Below, piece by piece: positions 9,051 through 17,999 of a stretch of 64,000 bases of DNA. Origin of the DNA: Caulobacter sp. 73W (lineage in GTDB: Bacteria; Pseudomonadota; Alphaproteobacteria; Caulobacterales; Caulobacteraceae). The notes beneath the pieces were generated by a model. The model saw only the letters and a program-made list of their open reading frames with translations. It was not told where the DNA came from and searched no databases. The position numbers were made by a program, and so were the translations under genes. The DNA lies in NCBI RefSeq assembly GCF_041021955.1, contig NZ_CP158375.1, positions 2,232,001-2,296,000 on the forward strand, read 5' to 3'. Within the stretch, counting starts at the first letter, position 1, and every line of letters begins with the position of its first letter.

Positions 9051-9608
9051 ATGAGCACTCCTTCTTCTCTCGTTCCGGGCGGCCGGATCGTCGACGACCT
9101 GCCCTTCACTCCCGTCCGCGTGGCGGTTTTGACCGTGTCGGACACCCGCGACGAGGACAGCGACACCTCCGGCGCCCTGCTGGCGGGCCGGATCGAGGGG
9201 GCGGGCCACGTCCTGGCCCATAAGGCCCTTGTTCCCGACGACATCACCGCCATCCGCACGGTGGTGAAGGCCTGGATCACCTCGGGCGAGGTGGACGCCG
9301 TCATCACCACGGGCGGCACCGGCATCACCGGCCGCGACGTGACGCCGGAAGCGCTGGAGCCGCTGTTCGACAAGACCATCGACGGCTTCTCGGTGGTGTT
9401 CCACATGGTCAGCTACCAGACGGTGGGGTTGTCGACGCTGCAGTCGCGGGCTGTGGCCGGGATCATCGACGGGGTGTTCGTCTTCTGCCTGCCGGGCTCG
9501 AACGGGGCGGTGAAGGACGGCTGGGACAAGGTGATCAGCGCCCAGCTCGATAGCCGTCACAAGCCCTGCAACATGGTCGAGCTGATGCCCCGGTTGCTGG
9601 AGAAATGA
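9051..9608 (+). CDS. moaB: Molybdopterin adenylyltransferase-type protein MoaB
   Basis: 185 residues of the MoaB/Mog fold: [15 protein letters not shown] near the start, then [15 protein letters not shown] and the late [12 protein letters not shown]. Mog-type enzymes adenylate molybdopterin before molybdate insertion; bacterial MoaB has the same fold with a less certain role. The short N-terminal extension before [11 protein letters not shown] is typical of MoaB rather than Mog. It overlaps moaC by four bases (ATGA). Confidence 0.92.
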   Translation: MSTPSSLVPGGRIVDDLPFTPVRVAVLTVSDTRDEDSDTSGALLAGRIEGAGHVLAHKALVPDDITAIRTVVKAWITSGEVDAVITTGGTGITGRDVTPEALEPLFDKTIDGFSVVFHMVSYQTVGLSTLQSRAVAGIIDGVFVFCLPGSNGAVKDGWDKVISAQLDSRHKPCNMVELMPRLLEK

Positions 9609-10078
9609 GCCGCCTGACCCACATCGACGACCAGGGCCGCGCCCGCATGGTCGACGTCTCCGACAAGGCGGTCACGGCGCGCGAGGCTGTCGCTGAAGGG
9701 TTAGTGCGCATGACGCCGGAAACCCTGGCCCTGGCGGTGTCGGGCGAGGCCAAGAAGGGCGACGTGCGCGCGGTGGCGGAGATCGCCGGCGTCATGGCGG
9801 CCAAAAAGACCGCCGACCTGATCCCGCTGTGCCACCCGCTCGCCCTGTCGAAGGTCGAGGTGGCGGTGGAGCCGGCCGAGGGCGGAATGAGCGTTCGCGC
9901 CCGGGTGAAGACCAGCGGCCAGACCGGGGTGGAGATGGAGGCCCTGACGGCCGTCTCCGTCGCGTGCCTGACGATCTACGACATGCTCAAGGCCGCCGAC
10001 AAAGGCATGACCATCGAGGCGGTGCGCCTAGTCGAAAAGACCGGCGGCAAGTCCGGGGATTGGCGACGTCAGGTTTGA
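9605..10078 (+). CDS. moaC: Cyclic pyranopterin monophosphate synthase MoaC
   Basis: 157 residues. MoaC converts the MoaA product to cyclic pyranopterin monophosphate. Conserved pieces are [14 protein letters not shown] at the start, [14 protein letters not shown] in the middle, the [21 protein letters not shown] helix region, and a terminal [10 protein letters not shown]. It is the last gene of the moaADEBC operon. Its last 51 bases overlap the 3' end of the convergent xdhC-like gene. Confidence 0.96.
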   Translation: MSRLTHIDDQGRARMVDVSDKAVTAREAVAEGLVRMTPETLALAVSGEAKKGDVRAVAEIAGVMAAKKTADLIPLCHPLALSKVEVAVEPAEGGMSVRARVKTSGQTGVEMEALTAVSVACLTIYDMLKAADKGMTIEAVRLVEKTGGKSGDWRRQV

Positions 10079-11023
10079 ATTGCGCACGGCGGTGATCTCG
10101 CCGAGCACCGCGACCGCGATCTCGAACGGGGCCTTTCCGCCTAGGTCCAAACCAATGGGCGCGCGCAGCTTGGCCATGTGGCGCTCCGCCACCCCGGCCT
10201 TGCGAAGCCGCGCCAGGCGCTCCGGCAATCGGGCGCGGGCCCCGAGCAGGCCCACATAGGGCGCGTCCGAGGGCAGGGCGACGGTCAGCGCCGCCTCATC
10301 CAGATCCATGTCGTGGTGGCAAACGGCGACGGCGCTCCAGGCGTCGAGGCCGATGTCCGCCAGGGCCTTGTCGGGCGCGGCGCGGCTGTAGTTCACGCCG
10401 GCGATGGGCGGCGCGTCCGAGGGGCCGTTTGGCCGGACAAGCCAGGTCTCGTGGCCGCAGGAAACGGCAAGGGTCGCGATGGCCAGCGCCGCAGGGTCGC
10501 CGCCGAACACGACCAGGCGGGGCGCGGGGTCGAAGCGGCGCTTGAACGCCCCGAGCCAAGGCTGGGCGTGATCCGGCAGGGTGCAGGCGCGCTGGACGCC
10601 GTCGGTCAGCCACACGGCCGGCTGCCGGGTCTTGGTGTAGACCCGAAGGGCCGCCGCGGCCGCGTCGTCAGGCGAGATTCGCTCGACCAGCACCTCCAGC
10701 CGCGCGCCGCACAGCAGGCGGATGTCAGGCCAGGGGCTCCCCGCGCCATAGACCAGCCGCCGGGGCGGGCCGTCATCCAAGCAGGCGGCGGCGTGGAGGG
10801 CCACGTCGGCCTCGATGCAGCCGCCGGAAAGGAAGCCGGAAACCTCCTCCTGTCCGAACACCATCTGGGTCCCGACGGGGCGGGGGCCTCCGCCCTGAAG
10901 ATCCACGATGGTGACCAAAATCGCCGGACCTTTTTGCAAGGCGCGCATCAGGCTTGGCCGTGCATCGTCGGAAAAACCGAAGGTCGGCCAAGGGTTTAGG
11001 TCGAATGGTGTCGTAGTCCCCAT
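10028..11023 (-). CDS. XdhC-family molybdenum cofactor chaperone
   Basis: 331 residues. The N-terminal XdhC/CoxI domain has [16 protein letters not shown], the [11 protein letters not shown] motif and the [14 protein letters not shown] segment with its conserved Cys. The C-terminal part is a Rossmann-like domain ([14 protein letters not shown], then [16 protein letters not shown] and GLLGARAR). Members bind Moco, can promote its sulfuration, and hand it to xanthine dehydrogenase-type enzymes. The likely client is IorAB upstream. The C-terminal 17 codons overlap the end of moaC on the other strand. Confidence 0.88.
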   Translation of the reverse strand: MGTTTPFDLNPWPTFGFSDDARPSLMRALQKGPAILVTIVDLQGGGPRPVGTQMVFGQEEVSGFLSGGCIEADVALHAAACLDDGPPRRLVYGAGSPWPDIRLLCGARLEVLVERISPDDAAAAALRVYTKTRQPAVWLTDGVQRACTLPDHAQPWLGAFKRRFDPAPRLVVFGGDPAALAIATLAVSCGHETWLVRPNGPSDAPPIAGVNYSRAAPDKALADIGLDAWSAVAVCHHDMDLDEAALTVALPSDAPYVGLLGARARLPERLARLRKAGVAERHMAKLRAPIGLDLGGKAPFEIAVAVLGEITAVRNSNLTSPIPGLAAGLFD

Positions 11024-11092
11024 GCAACGACCTTAACGCCTCGGAAAGACTTCAGATACGGGTTCTTAGGCCTTAGGGGCGATCCTCCGCCT

Positions 11093-11968
11093 ATGAGCAG
11101 CCTCGTCTCAAAACTCGGCCTCAACGCCGCGCAGTTCGGTCTGGACGGTTCGTCCAGCCTGCGCTCGCGCTCGCCGCAGGCGGAAACCCGGGAGATCCTG
11201 GGGATCGCCGCGCGCGCCGGCCTGGGGGTCATGGACACGCAGGGCCTGTACGGCCACGCCGAAGGCCTGCTGGGCGAAGTTCTGCCGCGCCCGGTGCCGT
11301 TCCGCATCACCATCGGCGCCGCGCGCGCCGACCGTGGCCCGATTCATGTGGAGAACGAGGCCCGCGCCGCCCTGCGCCGCCTGCAGGTCGAGCGGGCCGA
11401 TTCCATCATCGTCTCGTCCATGCACGACCTGCTGGGCCCGAACGGCGACCATTTCTGGAACACCCTGCTGGCGCTGAAGGACGAGGGTCTCTTCGCCAAG
11501 GTCGGGGTTTCCGTCCACGCCACGGACGACTCCGTCGGCGTGATGAAGCGCTTCAAGCCGGACATCGTCCAGGCTCCGGGCAGCCTGCTCGACCAGCGCC
11601 TGCTGGCCGACGGCACCCTGGCGCGCCTGGCGGGCCTGGGCGCCGAGGTTCAGCTTCGCTCGATCTTCCTGAACGGCCTGCTGTTCCTGCCGCCGGATCG
11701 CGTGCCGGCGCAGCTGAAGGGCGCTTCGGGGCGTCTGTCGCGTGTCCGCCGCATGATCGCCGAGGGCCGTTCCGACCCGCTGCAAGCGGCGCTGGGCTTC
11801 GCCCTGTCGCGCGTCGAGGCGCATTCGGTGCTGGTGGGGGTGACGTCCGCCGCCGAGCTGTCGGCCGTGGTGGCCGCCGCGGCGAGCCCGCCGCCGGATC
11901 TCGACTGGGATGAGATGGCGATCGACGATCCGATCGCGCTCGACCCGAAGAACTGGGCCGCGGCCTAA
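11093..11968 (+). CDS. Aldo/keto reductase family protein
   Basis: 291 residues resembling the AKR barrel: GLNAAQFGLDG at the start, GLGVMDTQGLYGHAEGLLGEVL where AKRs place the catalytic Asp and Tyr, and VSSMHDLLG in place of the usual LHxHD. Late GVTSAAELSAVVAA fits the cofactor end. These enzymes reduce carbonyls with NADPH, or serve in other redox steps. The active-site His is not in its usual context, so activity is uncertain. It stands alone, divergent from the xdhC-like gene. Confidence 0.75.
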   Translation: MSSLVSKLGLNAAQFGLDGSSSLRSRSPQAETREILGIAARAGLGVMDTQGLYGHAEGLLGEVLPRPVPFRITIGAARADRGPIHVENEARAALRRLQVERADSIIVSSMHDLLGPNGDHFWNTLLALKDEGLFAKVGVSVHATDDSVGVMKRFKPDIVQAPGSLLDQRLLADGTLARLAGLGAEVQLRSIFLNGLLFLPPDRVPAQLKGASGRLSRVRRMIAEGRSDPLQAALGFALSRVEAHSVLVGVTSAAELSAVVAAAASPPPDLDWDEMAIDDPIALDPKNWAAA

Positions 11969-11984
11969 GCCATAATTCCAGATT

Positions 11985-12109
11985 GGAGGCGCCCTCGGGG
12001 CGGGCTGTGCTCAACCGCAGCCTCGCCCCGAGGAGCCGAACATCGACCGCGTTCTGACCCGCGGCCGATGTCGTCTCTCAAGGCCGCTTCCCGAGGGAGG
12101 CGGCCTTTT
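11985..12109 (+). ncRNA. Candidate structured RNA or 3' leader with three successive hairpins
   Basis: The gap between the reductase and alanine dehydrogenase genes contains three inverted repeats in a row: CCTCGGGGCG / CGCCCCGAGG (11993-12002 with 12024-12033), ACATCGACCGCG / CGCGGCCGATGT with one mismatch (12040-12051 with 12060-12071), and AAGGCCGC / GCGGCCTT followed by TTG (12080-12107). The last looks like an intrinsic terminator for plus-strand transcripts. The first two have no obvious termination role, so this may be a small RNA or a structured 3' UTR. No known RNA family is recognised. Confidence 0.35.
12080..12109 (+). terminator. Rho-independent terminator after the reductase gene
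   Basis: Stem AAGGCCGC / GCGGCCTT with an 12-base loop, followed by a short T run. It sits 110 bases after the reductase stop and just before the convergent alanine dehydrogenase stop. Confidence 0.6.
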
Positions 12110-12119
12110 GAGTCTGTGC

Positions 12120-13232
12120 TCAGCCCCACACGCCGTACGGATCGACCGACGGCTTGCCCAGCGCCTGGGCGACGGCCGGGTGGGTCAGCTGACCCTTCAG
12201 CACGTTCAGGCCCTTGGCCAGGTGGGGGTTGGTCTTCAGCGCGTCCAGGCCGTGGTTGGCGAGGGCGAGGCCGAAGGGAAGGGTTGCGTGACCGAGGGCG
12301 TCGGAGGAGGTGCGGGGGGCCGCGCCCGGCATGTTGGCCACGCAATAGTGGACCACGCCGTCGACCGTGTAGGTCGGCTCGGCGTGAGTGGTCGGCTTGC
12401 TGGTCTCGAAGCAGCCGCCCTGGTCGATGGACACGTCCACCAGGACCGAGCCGGGCTTCATGCGCTTCAGGTGTTCGCGCTTGACCAGGGTCGGCGCGGC
12501 GGCGCCGGCGGTCAGCACGGCGCCGATGACGACGTCAGCTTTCAGGATTTCGTCCTCGACCGAGTCAAGCGACGAGTAACGGGTCAGGATGCGGCCTTGG
12601 AACAGGTCGTCCAGCTGGCGCATGCGGGGGATGGAGCGTTCCAGCACCACAACCTCGGCGCCGAGGCCGGCGGCCATGCGGGCGGCGTTGATGCCGACCA
12701 CGCCGCCGCCCAGAACGGCCACGCGGGCCGGGGGGACGCCGGGGACGCCGCACAGCAGCAGGCCCATGCCGCCATTGTGCTTCAGCAGGGTTTCAGCCGC
12801 CGAGAACACGGCGATACGGCCGGCGACTTCCGACATGGGGGCCAGCAGCGGCAGGCCGCCCGTGGCGTCGGTGACGGTCTCATAGGCGATGGCCGCGCAG
12901 CCCGAGGCCAGCAGGCCTTCGGTCTGGGCCGGATCGGGCGCCAGGTGGAGATAGGTGAAGAGGATGTGCTTCTCGGTGAGCTTTTCCCACTCGACCTTCT
13001 GCGGCTCCTTCACCTTCACGATCATCTCGGCGCCGGCGAACACGGCGTCGGCGTCGGCGACGATCTTCGCGCCGGCCTTGACGTAGGTCTCGTCGGTGTA
13101 GCCCGCGCCTTGGCCGGCGCTGGTCTGGACGATGACCTCGTGGCCGTTGGCCACATATTCTCGGACGGCCGAGGGGGTCAGGCCCACCCGGTGTTCGTTC
13201 GGCTTGATTTCAGAAGGGACGCCAACGCGCAT
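12120..13232 (-). CDS. ald: Alanine dehydrogenase
   Basis: 370 residues, the family's normal length. It interconverts L-alanine and pyruvate plus ammonia with NAD. The start MRVGVPSEIKPNEHRVGLTP, the catalytic-site segment IVKVKEPQ, the NAD Rossmann motif VAVLGGGVVGINAARMA and the SIDQGGCFETSKPTTH stretch are all characteristic. The ATG at 13230-13232 is preceded by GGAGGAAAC; a longer frame upstream has no family match. The divergent Lrp-type gene 118 bases away is probably its regulator, as in other bacteria where alanine induces ald through an Lrp/AsnC protein. Confidence 0.96.
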   Translation of the reverse strand: MRVGVPSEIKPNEHRVGLTPSAVREYVANGHEVIVQTSAGQGAGYTDETYVKAGAKIVADADAVFAGAEMIVKVKEPQKVEWEKLTEKHILFTYLHLAPDPAQTEGLLASGCAAIAYETVTDATGGLPLLAPMSEVAGRIAVFSAAETLLKHNGGMGLLLCGVPGVPPARVAVLGGGVVGINAARMAAGLGAEVVVLERSIPRMRQLDDLFQGRILTRYSSLDSVEDEILKADVVIGAVLTAGAAAPTLVKREHLKRMKPGSVLVDVSIDQGGCFETSKPTTHAEPTYTVDGVVHYCVANMPGAAPRTSSDALGHATLPFGLALANHGLDALKTNPHLAKGLNVLKGQLTHPAVAQALGKPSVDPYGVWG

Positions 13233-13350
13233 GATGTTTCCTCCACTGGCGGGATGTTGAACGCAGTGTATCGCGCGCCGGCTGCGGCATCCCGGCGTAA
13301 TGGCTGTGAAGACCTTTGTTATATGGAGCTGTCGTGCAACAAGTCGTCGA
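13233..13350. promoter_or_regulatory. Divergent promoter region between ald and the Lrp-type gene
   Basis: 118 bases between the two divergent starts. The right part (around 13312-13330) is locally AT-richer (CTTTGTTATATGG) than the surroundings. No clear Lrp box was identified by eye, so the operator is inferred only from gene arrangement. Confidence 0.35.
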
Positions 13351-13827
13351 ATGACGCAGGATTCCGCCAAATCACTCGATGAGTTCGACAGAAAGCTGTT
13401 GCGATTTCTCCAGCGGGACGGGCGCGCCAGCTATGTGGACATGGCCAAGGCGGCCAACCTTTCGGAGTCCGCCTGCCTGCGCCGGGTCAGGGCCCTGGAG
13501 CAGGCCGGGGTGATCGATCACTACTCGGCGGTGCTGGACCAGCGGGCCGTCGGGCTGCCGCTCAGCGTCTTCGTCACCGTGACCCTGGCCTCCCAGGCCG
13601 AGACCACCCTGACCGCCTTCGAGACCGCGGTGGCCGGCGTGCGGGAGGTGGCCGAATGCTACCTGATGACCGGCGGCTCGGACTATCTGCTGCGGCTGGT
13701 GGTGCGGGATGTCGATGATCTGGAGCGTGTGCACAGCCGCGAGCTGACCCGCCTGCCAGGCGTCACCCGGGTCAGCTCGTCCATCGCCATGCGGACAGTG
13801 GTGAAGCGGGCGGAGCTGCCCCTCTAA
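13351..13827 (+). CDS. Lrp/AsnC family transcriptional regulator
   Basis: 158 residues. The N-terminal winged-helix domain has LDEFDRKLLRFLQRDGRASYVDMAKAANLSESACLRRVRALEQAGVI spread over residues 8-55, the classic Lrp/AsnC layout. The C-terminal RAM domain shows MTGGSDYLLRLVVRDVDDLERV, where an amino acid usually binds. The ATG at 13351 is chosen because upstream codons do not match the family. It is probably the alanine-responsive activator of the divergent ald gene. Confidence 0.88.
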   Translation: MTQDSAKSLDEFDRKLLRFLQRDGRASYVDMAKAANLSESACLRRVRALEQAGVIDHYSAVLDQRAVGLPLSVFVTVTLASQAETTLTAFETAVAGVREVAECYLMTGGSDYLLRLVVRDVDDLERVHSRELTRLPGVTRVSSSIAMRTVVKRAELPL

Positions 13828-13897
13828 CCCAGGCGTAATCGGCGGTTGCGGCCACGGCGTCCCGCACGCTACTCCCAAGGCTCAAGGGGGGATCAAC

Positions 13898-14995
13898 GTG
13901 GCGTCAGGTGATCGTTTCGCGCACATCGACAGCCTTCGCGCGGTCGCGGCGCTGCTGGTGGTCTGGACCCACGCGGCCGAGATCTTCGCCGGCCTGGGCG
14001 GCGTGGTCACCGGGGCCTGGGTGCATGAGGTCGCCTACCGTTTCGACTTCGGGCGCATCGGCGTGGTCGCCTTCTTCGGGGTCAGCGGCTTCCTGATCCC
14101 AAGCTCCCTGAAGCCCGGCGCGCCGGATGCGGCCCGCAACTTTCTCATCCGCCGCTTCTGGCGCCTGTATCCGGCGTTCTGGGCGTCGATCCCCCTCGCC
14201 TACGCCATAATCTGGCTGCCGTTCGGGCGCGAGCCGAGCCTCCACGACATCGCCCTGAACTTCACCATGGCGCCCGAATGGCTCGGCGCCGCGCCGGCCA
14301 TGGGGCTGTACTGGACGCTGCAGATCGAGCTTCTGTTCTACGCCATCTGCCTGGGCCTGCTGGCGACCGGCCTGTTGCGGCGGGGCGGGGCCATGGCCGG
14401 CTGCCTGACGGTCAGCATGGGCGCCTTCGGTTTCCTGATGCTGGCGACCCTGCTGAAGCTGAACACCGGCGAGCTGGCGATCCTGGCCTTCAACCTGTCG
14501 GCCATGTTCGTCGGCGCGGTCTGGCGGCGGTTCCTGGACGGCAAGGTTGAAAGCTGGCTGGAGCGGTTGATCCTGGCCGGCGCGTGCGCCGTGTTCCTGA
14601 TCCTGCTGCCCGCTTTCGGCGCGGTGATGCTGAAGGTCGCCGGCCCGTCGGAATTCTGGTTCCGCTTCCCCGCCTCCTACGGCCTGGGCATGGCGGTGTT
14701 CCTGCTGATGACCAGCCTGATGAAGGTGCGGTGGGCGCCGCTGGCGGCGGTGGGGCGCGCCAGCTACTCGCTCTATCTGATGCACCCGCTGGTGATCTAC
14801 GCCGCCTTCTGGCTGATGCAGAAGGCGGGCGTATCAGACGGCGATATCGGTCTTCTGACCCTGGCCGCCATGACCGGGTCCATCGCCCTGGCGTTCGCGG
14901 CCTATCTCCTGGTCGAAAAGCCGGCGATCGCCATCGGCCGTCGCATGACCGACGGCCGCAGGAAGGGCGCCGGCGTCGAACACGCCGCGCCCTAG
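13898..14995 (+). CDS. Acyltransferase 3 family integral membrane protein
   Basis: 365 residues, about ten membrane helices. The N-terminus has HIDSLRAVAALLVVWTHA, the acyltransferase-3 (OafA/YrhL-type) signature with its conserved His, and FDFGRIGVVAFFGVSGFLIP follows. The family transfers O-acyl groups to sugars of lipopolysaccharide, capsule or similar surface glycans at the inner membrane. The start is GTG at 13898 after AAGGGGGG. Nothing next to it names the acceptor. The stop shares CTAG with the convergent carbonic anhydrase. Confidence 0.85.
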   Translation: MASGDRFAHIDSLRAVAALLVVWTHAAEIFAGLGGVVTGAWVHEVAYRFDFGRIGVVAFFGVSGFLIPSSLKPGAPDAARNFLIRRFWRLYPAFWASIPLAYAIIWLPFGREPSLHDIALNFTMAPEWLGAAPAMGLYWTLQIELLFYAICLGLLATGLLRRGGAMAGCLTVSMGAFGFLMLATLLKLNTGELAILAFNLSAMFVGAVWRRFLDGKVESWLERLILAGACAVFLILLPAFGAVMLKVAGPSEFWFRFPASYGLGMAVFLLMTSLMKVRWAPLAAVGRASYSLYLMHPLVIYAAFWLMQKAGVSDGDIGLLTLAAMTGSIALAFAAYLLVEKPAIAIGRRMTDGRRKGAGVEHAAP

Positions 14996-15618
14996 CCGTC
15001 CAGGGCTTCCTGATAGCCTTCCAGGCTGTTGATCGTCACGCCCAGGTCGGTGACCAGGCCGTTGGCCAGGGAATAGACCCAGCCGTGGACCGACAGGATC
15101 TGGCCCCGCGCCCAGGCGTCCTGCACGAAGACGTCGGAGGCGACGTTGCGCACCTGGCGGATGACGTTCAGTTCGCACAGCCGGTCCAGCTTGGCGCGCT
15201 CGCCGTCGATAGCGTCCAGTTCGCTCCGGTGCTCGGTGTGAACCTCGCGGATCGGGTGCAGCCAGTGATCGACCAGGCCCCGGCGCTTGCCGTCTATGGC
15301 CGCCGCCACGCCGCCGCAGCCATAGTGGCCGACGACCATGACGTGCTTGACCTTCAGGACGTCGACCGCGAACTGCAGCACGCTCAGATAGTTGGCGTCC
15401 TGCGGCGGGGCGAGGTTGGCGACGTTGCGGTGGACGAACAGCTCGCCGGGGTTGAGGCCGACGATCTCGTTGGCGGGCACCCGGCTGTCCGAGCAGCCGA
15501 TCCACAGGTATTCAGGACTCTGCTGGCCTTCCAGGCGCTTGAAGAAGTCAGGATCGACCTCGGTCTTCCTGCGCGACCAGTTGAGGTTGTTGAGCTTCAG
15601 ATCATCAAGCCGAGGCAT
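14992..15618 (-). CDS. Beta-class carbonic anhydrase
   Basis: 208 residues. Zinc ligands are visible in CSDSRVPA (Cys and Asp-Arg pair) and HYGCGG (His and Cys); RNVANL and the late LSVHGWVYSL also match. It interconverts CO2 and bicarbonate in the cytoplasm. The ATG at 15618 (MPRLDDLKLNN) gives the family start; it overlaps the last 14 bases of the upstream zeta-GST gene, so the two are probably cotranscribed. Confidence 0.94.
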   Translation of the reverse strand: MPRLDDLKLNNLNWSRRKTEVDPDFFKRLEGQQSPEYLWIGCSDSRVPANEIVGLNPGELFVHRNVANLAPPQDANYLSVLQFAVDVLKVKHVMVVGHYGCGGVAAAIDGKRRGLVDHWLHPIREVHTEHRSELDAIDGERAKLDRLCELNVIRQVRNVASDVFVQDAWARGQILSVHGWVYSLANGLVTDLGVTINSLEGYQEALDG

Positions 15619-16255
15619 TGGCTGCTTCCGGTTGCATGTCGGGATGGGCGGCGGCGAAGGCGGCGTGCTCGGCTGCTTCGGCCACGACTTCGCGGATGTG
15701 GGGATAGGGCGCCAGGTCAAGGCCGAAGCGGTTAGCGTTGTACACTTGCGGGATCAGGTAGCAGTCGGCCAGGCCCGGCGCGTCGCCGTAGCACCAGCCC
15801 TGGCCGTGGCGGGCGATCATGCCGTCCAGCGCCTCGAAGCCCGGGGCGATCCAGCGAGCGACCCAGGCCTTCACCTGCTCGTCGTCGGCGCCGAGGTCGG
15901 CGCGCAGACTGTTGAGGACGCGCAGGTTGTTGAGCGGATGGATGTCGCAGGCGACGATCATGGCCATGGAGCGGACCAGGGCGCGGCCGTCATCGTCGTC
16001 CGGCATCAGCGGCGGCTCGGGATAGGTGTCCTCCAGCCATTCCAGGATCGCCAGGCTCTGGGTGATGATCTTGCCGTCCGTCTCGAGCGCCGGGACGAAG
16101 CCTTGCGGGTTCAGGGCCTTGAAGGCCTCGGACTGCTGATCGCCAGCCAGGAGGTTCACCCCCCGCTGTTCGAACTCCAGGCCCTTCAGGTTCAGGGCGA
16201 TGCGGACGCGGAAGCTGGCGCTGGAGCGCCAGTAGTTGTGCAGGATCAGGTTCAT
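15605..16255 (-). CDS. maiA: Zeta-class glutathione S-transferase; maleylacetoacetate/maleylpyruvate isomerase
   Basis: 216 residues. The N-terminal thioredoxin-like domain begins LILHNYWRSSASFRVRIALNLKG in overlapping parts, with the zeta-class SSxSxRVRIAL motif, then NPQGFVPALETD and the glutathione-site QSLAILEWLE. Such enzymes use glutathione to isomerise cis to trans double bonds of ring-cleavage products. The next gene upstream encodes a fumarylpyruvate-type hydrolase, so maleylpyruvate (NagL-like) is as likely a substrate as maleylacetoacetate. Confidence 0.88.
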   Translation of the reverse strand: MNLILHNYWRSSASFRVRIALNLKGLEFEQRGVNLLAGDQQSEAFKALNPQGFVPALETDGKIITQSLAILEWLEDTYPEPPLMPDDDDGRALVRSMAMIVACDIHPLNNLRVLNSLRADLGADDEQVKAWVARWIAPGFEALDGMIARHGQGWCYGDAPGLADCYLIPQVYNANRFGLDLAPYPHIREVVAEAAEHAAFAAAHPDMQPEAANASA

Positions 16256-16261
16256 GGGAAT

Positions 16262-16942
16262 TCAGACCAGGTTGAAGGTCAGGGCGCCGACGCCCTCGAC
16301 GGCGCCATCGATGCGGTCGCCCTTGCGCACGGGGCCGACATTCTCGGGCGTGCCGGTGAAGATCAGATCGCCGGGCATGAGCCGCCACAGCTTGGAGGCC
16401 TCGGCGATCACCTCGGCGACGTTCCAGATCATATCGGAAACCGCGGCGTCCTGTTTGACCTCGCCATTGACGCACAGATGGATGCGCCCGGTCGGGGCGG
16501 GGCCTTCGGCGCGGCGGACGGCTGAGATCGGGGCGCTGTGGTCGAAGGCCTTGCCGGCCTCCCAGGGGTGCCCCTTGGCCTTGGCGGCGTTCTGCAGGTC
16601 GCGGCGGGTCAGATCGACCCCGGCGGCGTAGCCGAAGACGAGGTCCAGGGCCTTGTCGGCCGAGACCTGGAAGCCCTCGCCGCCAATGGCGATCACCAGC
16701 TCCATCTCGTAGTGCAGGTTCTCGGTGGCAGGCGGATAGGGAACGTCCTGGCCCGGCTGGACCACGGCGTCGGCCGGCTTGGAGAAGAAGAACGGCGGAT
16801 CGCGATCGTCGCCGCCCATCTCCCGCCGGTGGGCGTCATAGTTGCGGCCGACGCAGAGAATGCGCCTCACCGGGAACACCGCATCGCTGTCCAGCACGGG
16901 GACGGTGGGCGCGGGCGGCGTGGCGACGGCGTGGTTTGTCAT
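16262..16942 (-). CDS. Fumarylacetoacetate hydrolase family protein, fumarylpyruvate hydrolase-like
   Basis: 226 residues, a single FAH domain without the long N-terminal domain of eukaryotic FAH. ILCVGRNYDAHRREMG opens the domain; ENLHYEMELVIAIGGEG holds the metal-binding Glu residues; GVDLTRRDLQ and MPGDLIFTGTPENVGPV finish it. This size and pattern fit fumarylpyruvate hydrolase (NagK) or a related acylpyruvase. It lies 6 bases upstream of the zeta-GST gene, making an isomerase-hydrolase pair for the end of a gentisate- or homogentisate-like route. No ring-cleaving dioxygenase is nearby. Confidence 0.85.
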   Translation of the reverse strand: MTNHAVATPPAPTVPVLDSDAVFPVRRILCVGRNYDAHRREMGGDDRDPPFFFSKPADAVVQPGQDVPYPPATENLHYEMELVIAIGGEGFQVSADKALDLVFGYAAGVDLTRRDLQNAAKAKGHPWEAGKAFDHSAPISAVRRAEGPAPTGRIHLCVNGEVKQDAAVSDMIWNVAEVIAEASKLWRLMPGDLIFTGTPENVGPVRKGDRIDGAVEGVGALTFNLV

Positions 16943-17110
16943 GGCGCGAAGGGTTAGCGCGCCGGAGCTTCCGGCTCAACCAAGGGGCGGTGAACGTTGC
17001 CGTGATTGAAAGCAGGCGGGGCGAGTGACTCTTCTTTCACTTGCTACCGCCGCCGGGGAAGGCCAAGGAGCAATGGAGCCGCTACGGGCCTGCAGCGACG
17101 CGCCGCCGAC

Positions 17111-17986
17111 ATGCTGATTATCGAGAACCTGACCCACGTCTACGACAACGGCGTTCGCGCCCTGGACGAGGTCAATCTGCTGGTTCCGCGCGGCATGTTC
17201 GGCCTGTTGGGGCCCAATGGCGCGGGCAAATCGACCCTGATGCGGTCGATCGCGACGCTTCAGACCCCGACCAGCGGCCATATCCGGTTCGGCGACGTCG
17301 ACGTTCTGCAGGATCCGCAGGCCCTGCGGCGCACGCTGGGCTACCTGCCGCAGGATTTCGGCGTCTATCCCCGGGTCAGCGCCTACGAGATGCTGCACCA
17401 CATGGCGATCCTCAAGGGGGTCGCTAACGCCGCCGACCGCAAGGAGACGGTGGAGGGCCTGCTGGCCCAGGTGAACCTGTGGGGCGTGCGCAAGAAGGCC
17501 CTGGCCGGGTTCTCCGGCGGCATGCGCCAGCGCTTCGGCATCGCCCAGGCCCTGATCGGCAATCCCGGCCTGATCATCGTCGACGAGCCCACCGCCGGTC
17601 TCGATCCGGAGGAGCGCAACCGCTTTCTCAACCTGCTGGCCGAGATCGGCGAGAGCGTGGTGGTGATCCTGTCGACCCACATCGTCGAAGATGTCTCCGA
17701 CCTCTGCCCGGCCATGGCGATCATCTGCGACGGCCGCATCGTCGGGCGCGGGGCGCCGGCCGACATGATCGCGGCGCTCAAGGGCCGCGTCTGGATGAAG
17801 ACCATCGACAAGGCGGAACTGCCGGCCCTGAAGGCGAGCATGCAGGTGATCTCCACCCGCCTTTTCGCCGGCCGCACCATGGTCCACGTCCTGGCCGACA
17901 CCGATCCTGGCGACGGCTTCACCCCGGCCCCCGAGGGGCTGGAGGACGTCTATTTCACCACTCTCGCCGCCACGCGCGCGGCCTGA
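17111..17986 (+). CDS. ABC transporter ATP-binding protein
   Basis: 291 residues. Walker A is GPNGAGKST (residues 34-42), the signature is FSGGMRQR, Walker B is LIIVDEPTAGLD, and the switch His lies in LSTHIVED. The C-terminal 70 residues are a non-ABC tail. The ATG at 17111 begins the domain directly; an upstream extension is unlikely to be coding. The permease-peptidase gene follows after 13 bases, so this ATPase drives that protein. The transported substrate is unknown. Confidence 0.9.
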   Translation: MLIIENLTHVYDNGVRALDEVNLLVPRGMFGLLGPNGAGKSTLMRSIATLQTPTSGHIRFGDVDVLQDPQALRRTLGYLPQDFGVYPRVSAYEMLHHMAILKGVANAADRKETVEGLLAQVNLWGVRKKALAGFSGGMRQRFGIAQALIGNPGLIIVDEPTAGLDPEERNRFLNLLAEIGESVVVILSTHIVEDVSDLCPAMAIICDGRIVGRGAPADMIAALKGRVWMKTIDKAELPALKASMQVISTRLFAGRTMVHVLADTDPGDGFTPAPEGLEDVYFTTLAATRAA

Positions 17987-17999
17987 GGCGGGACGCCTG

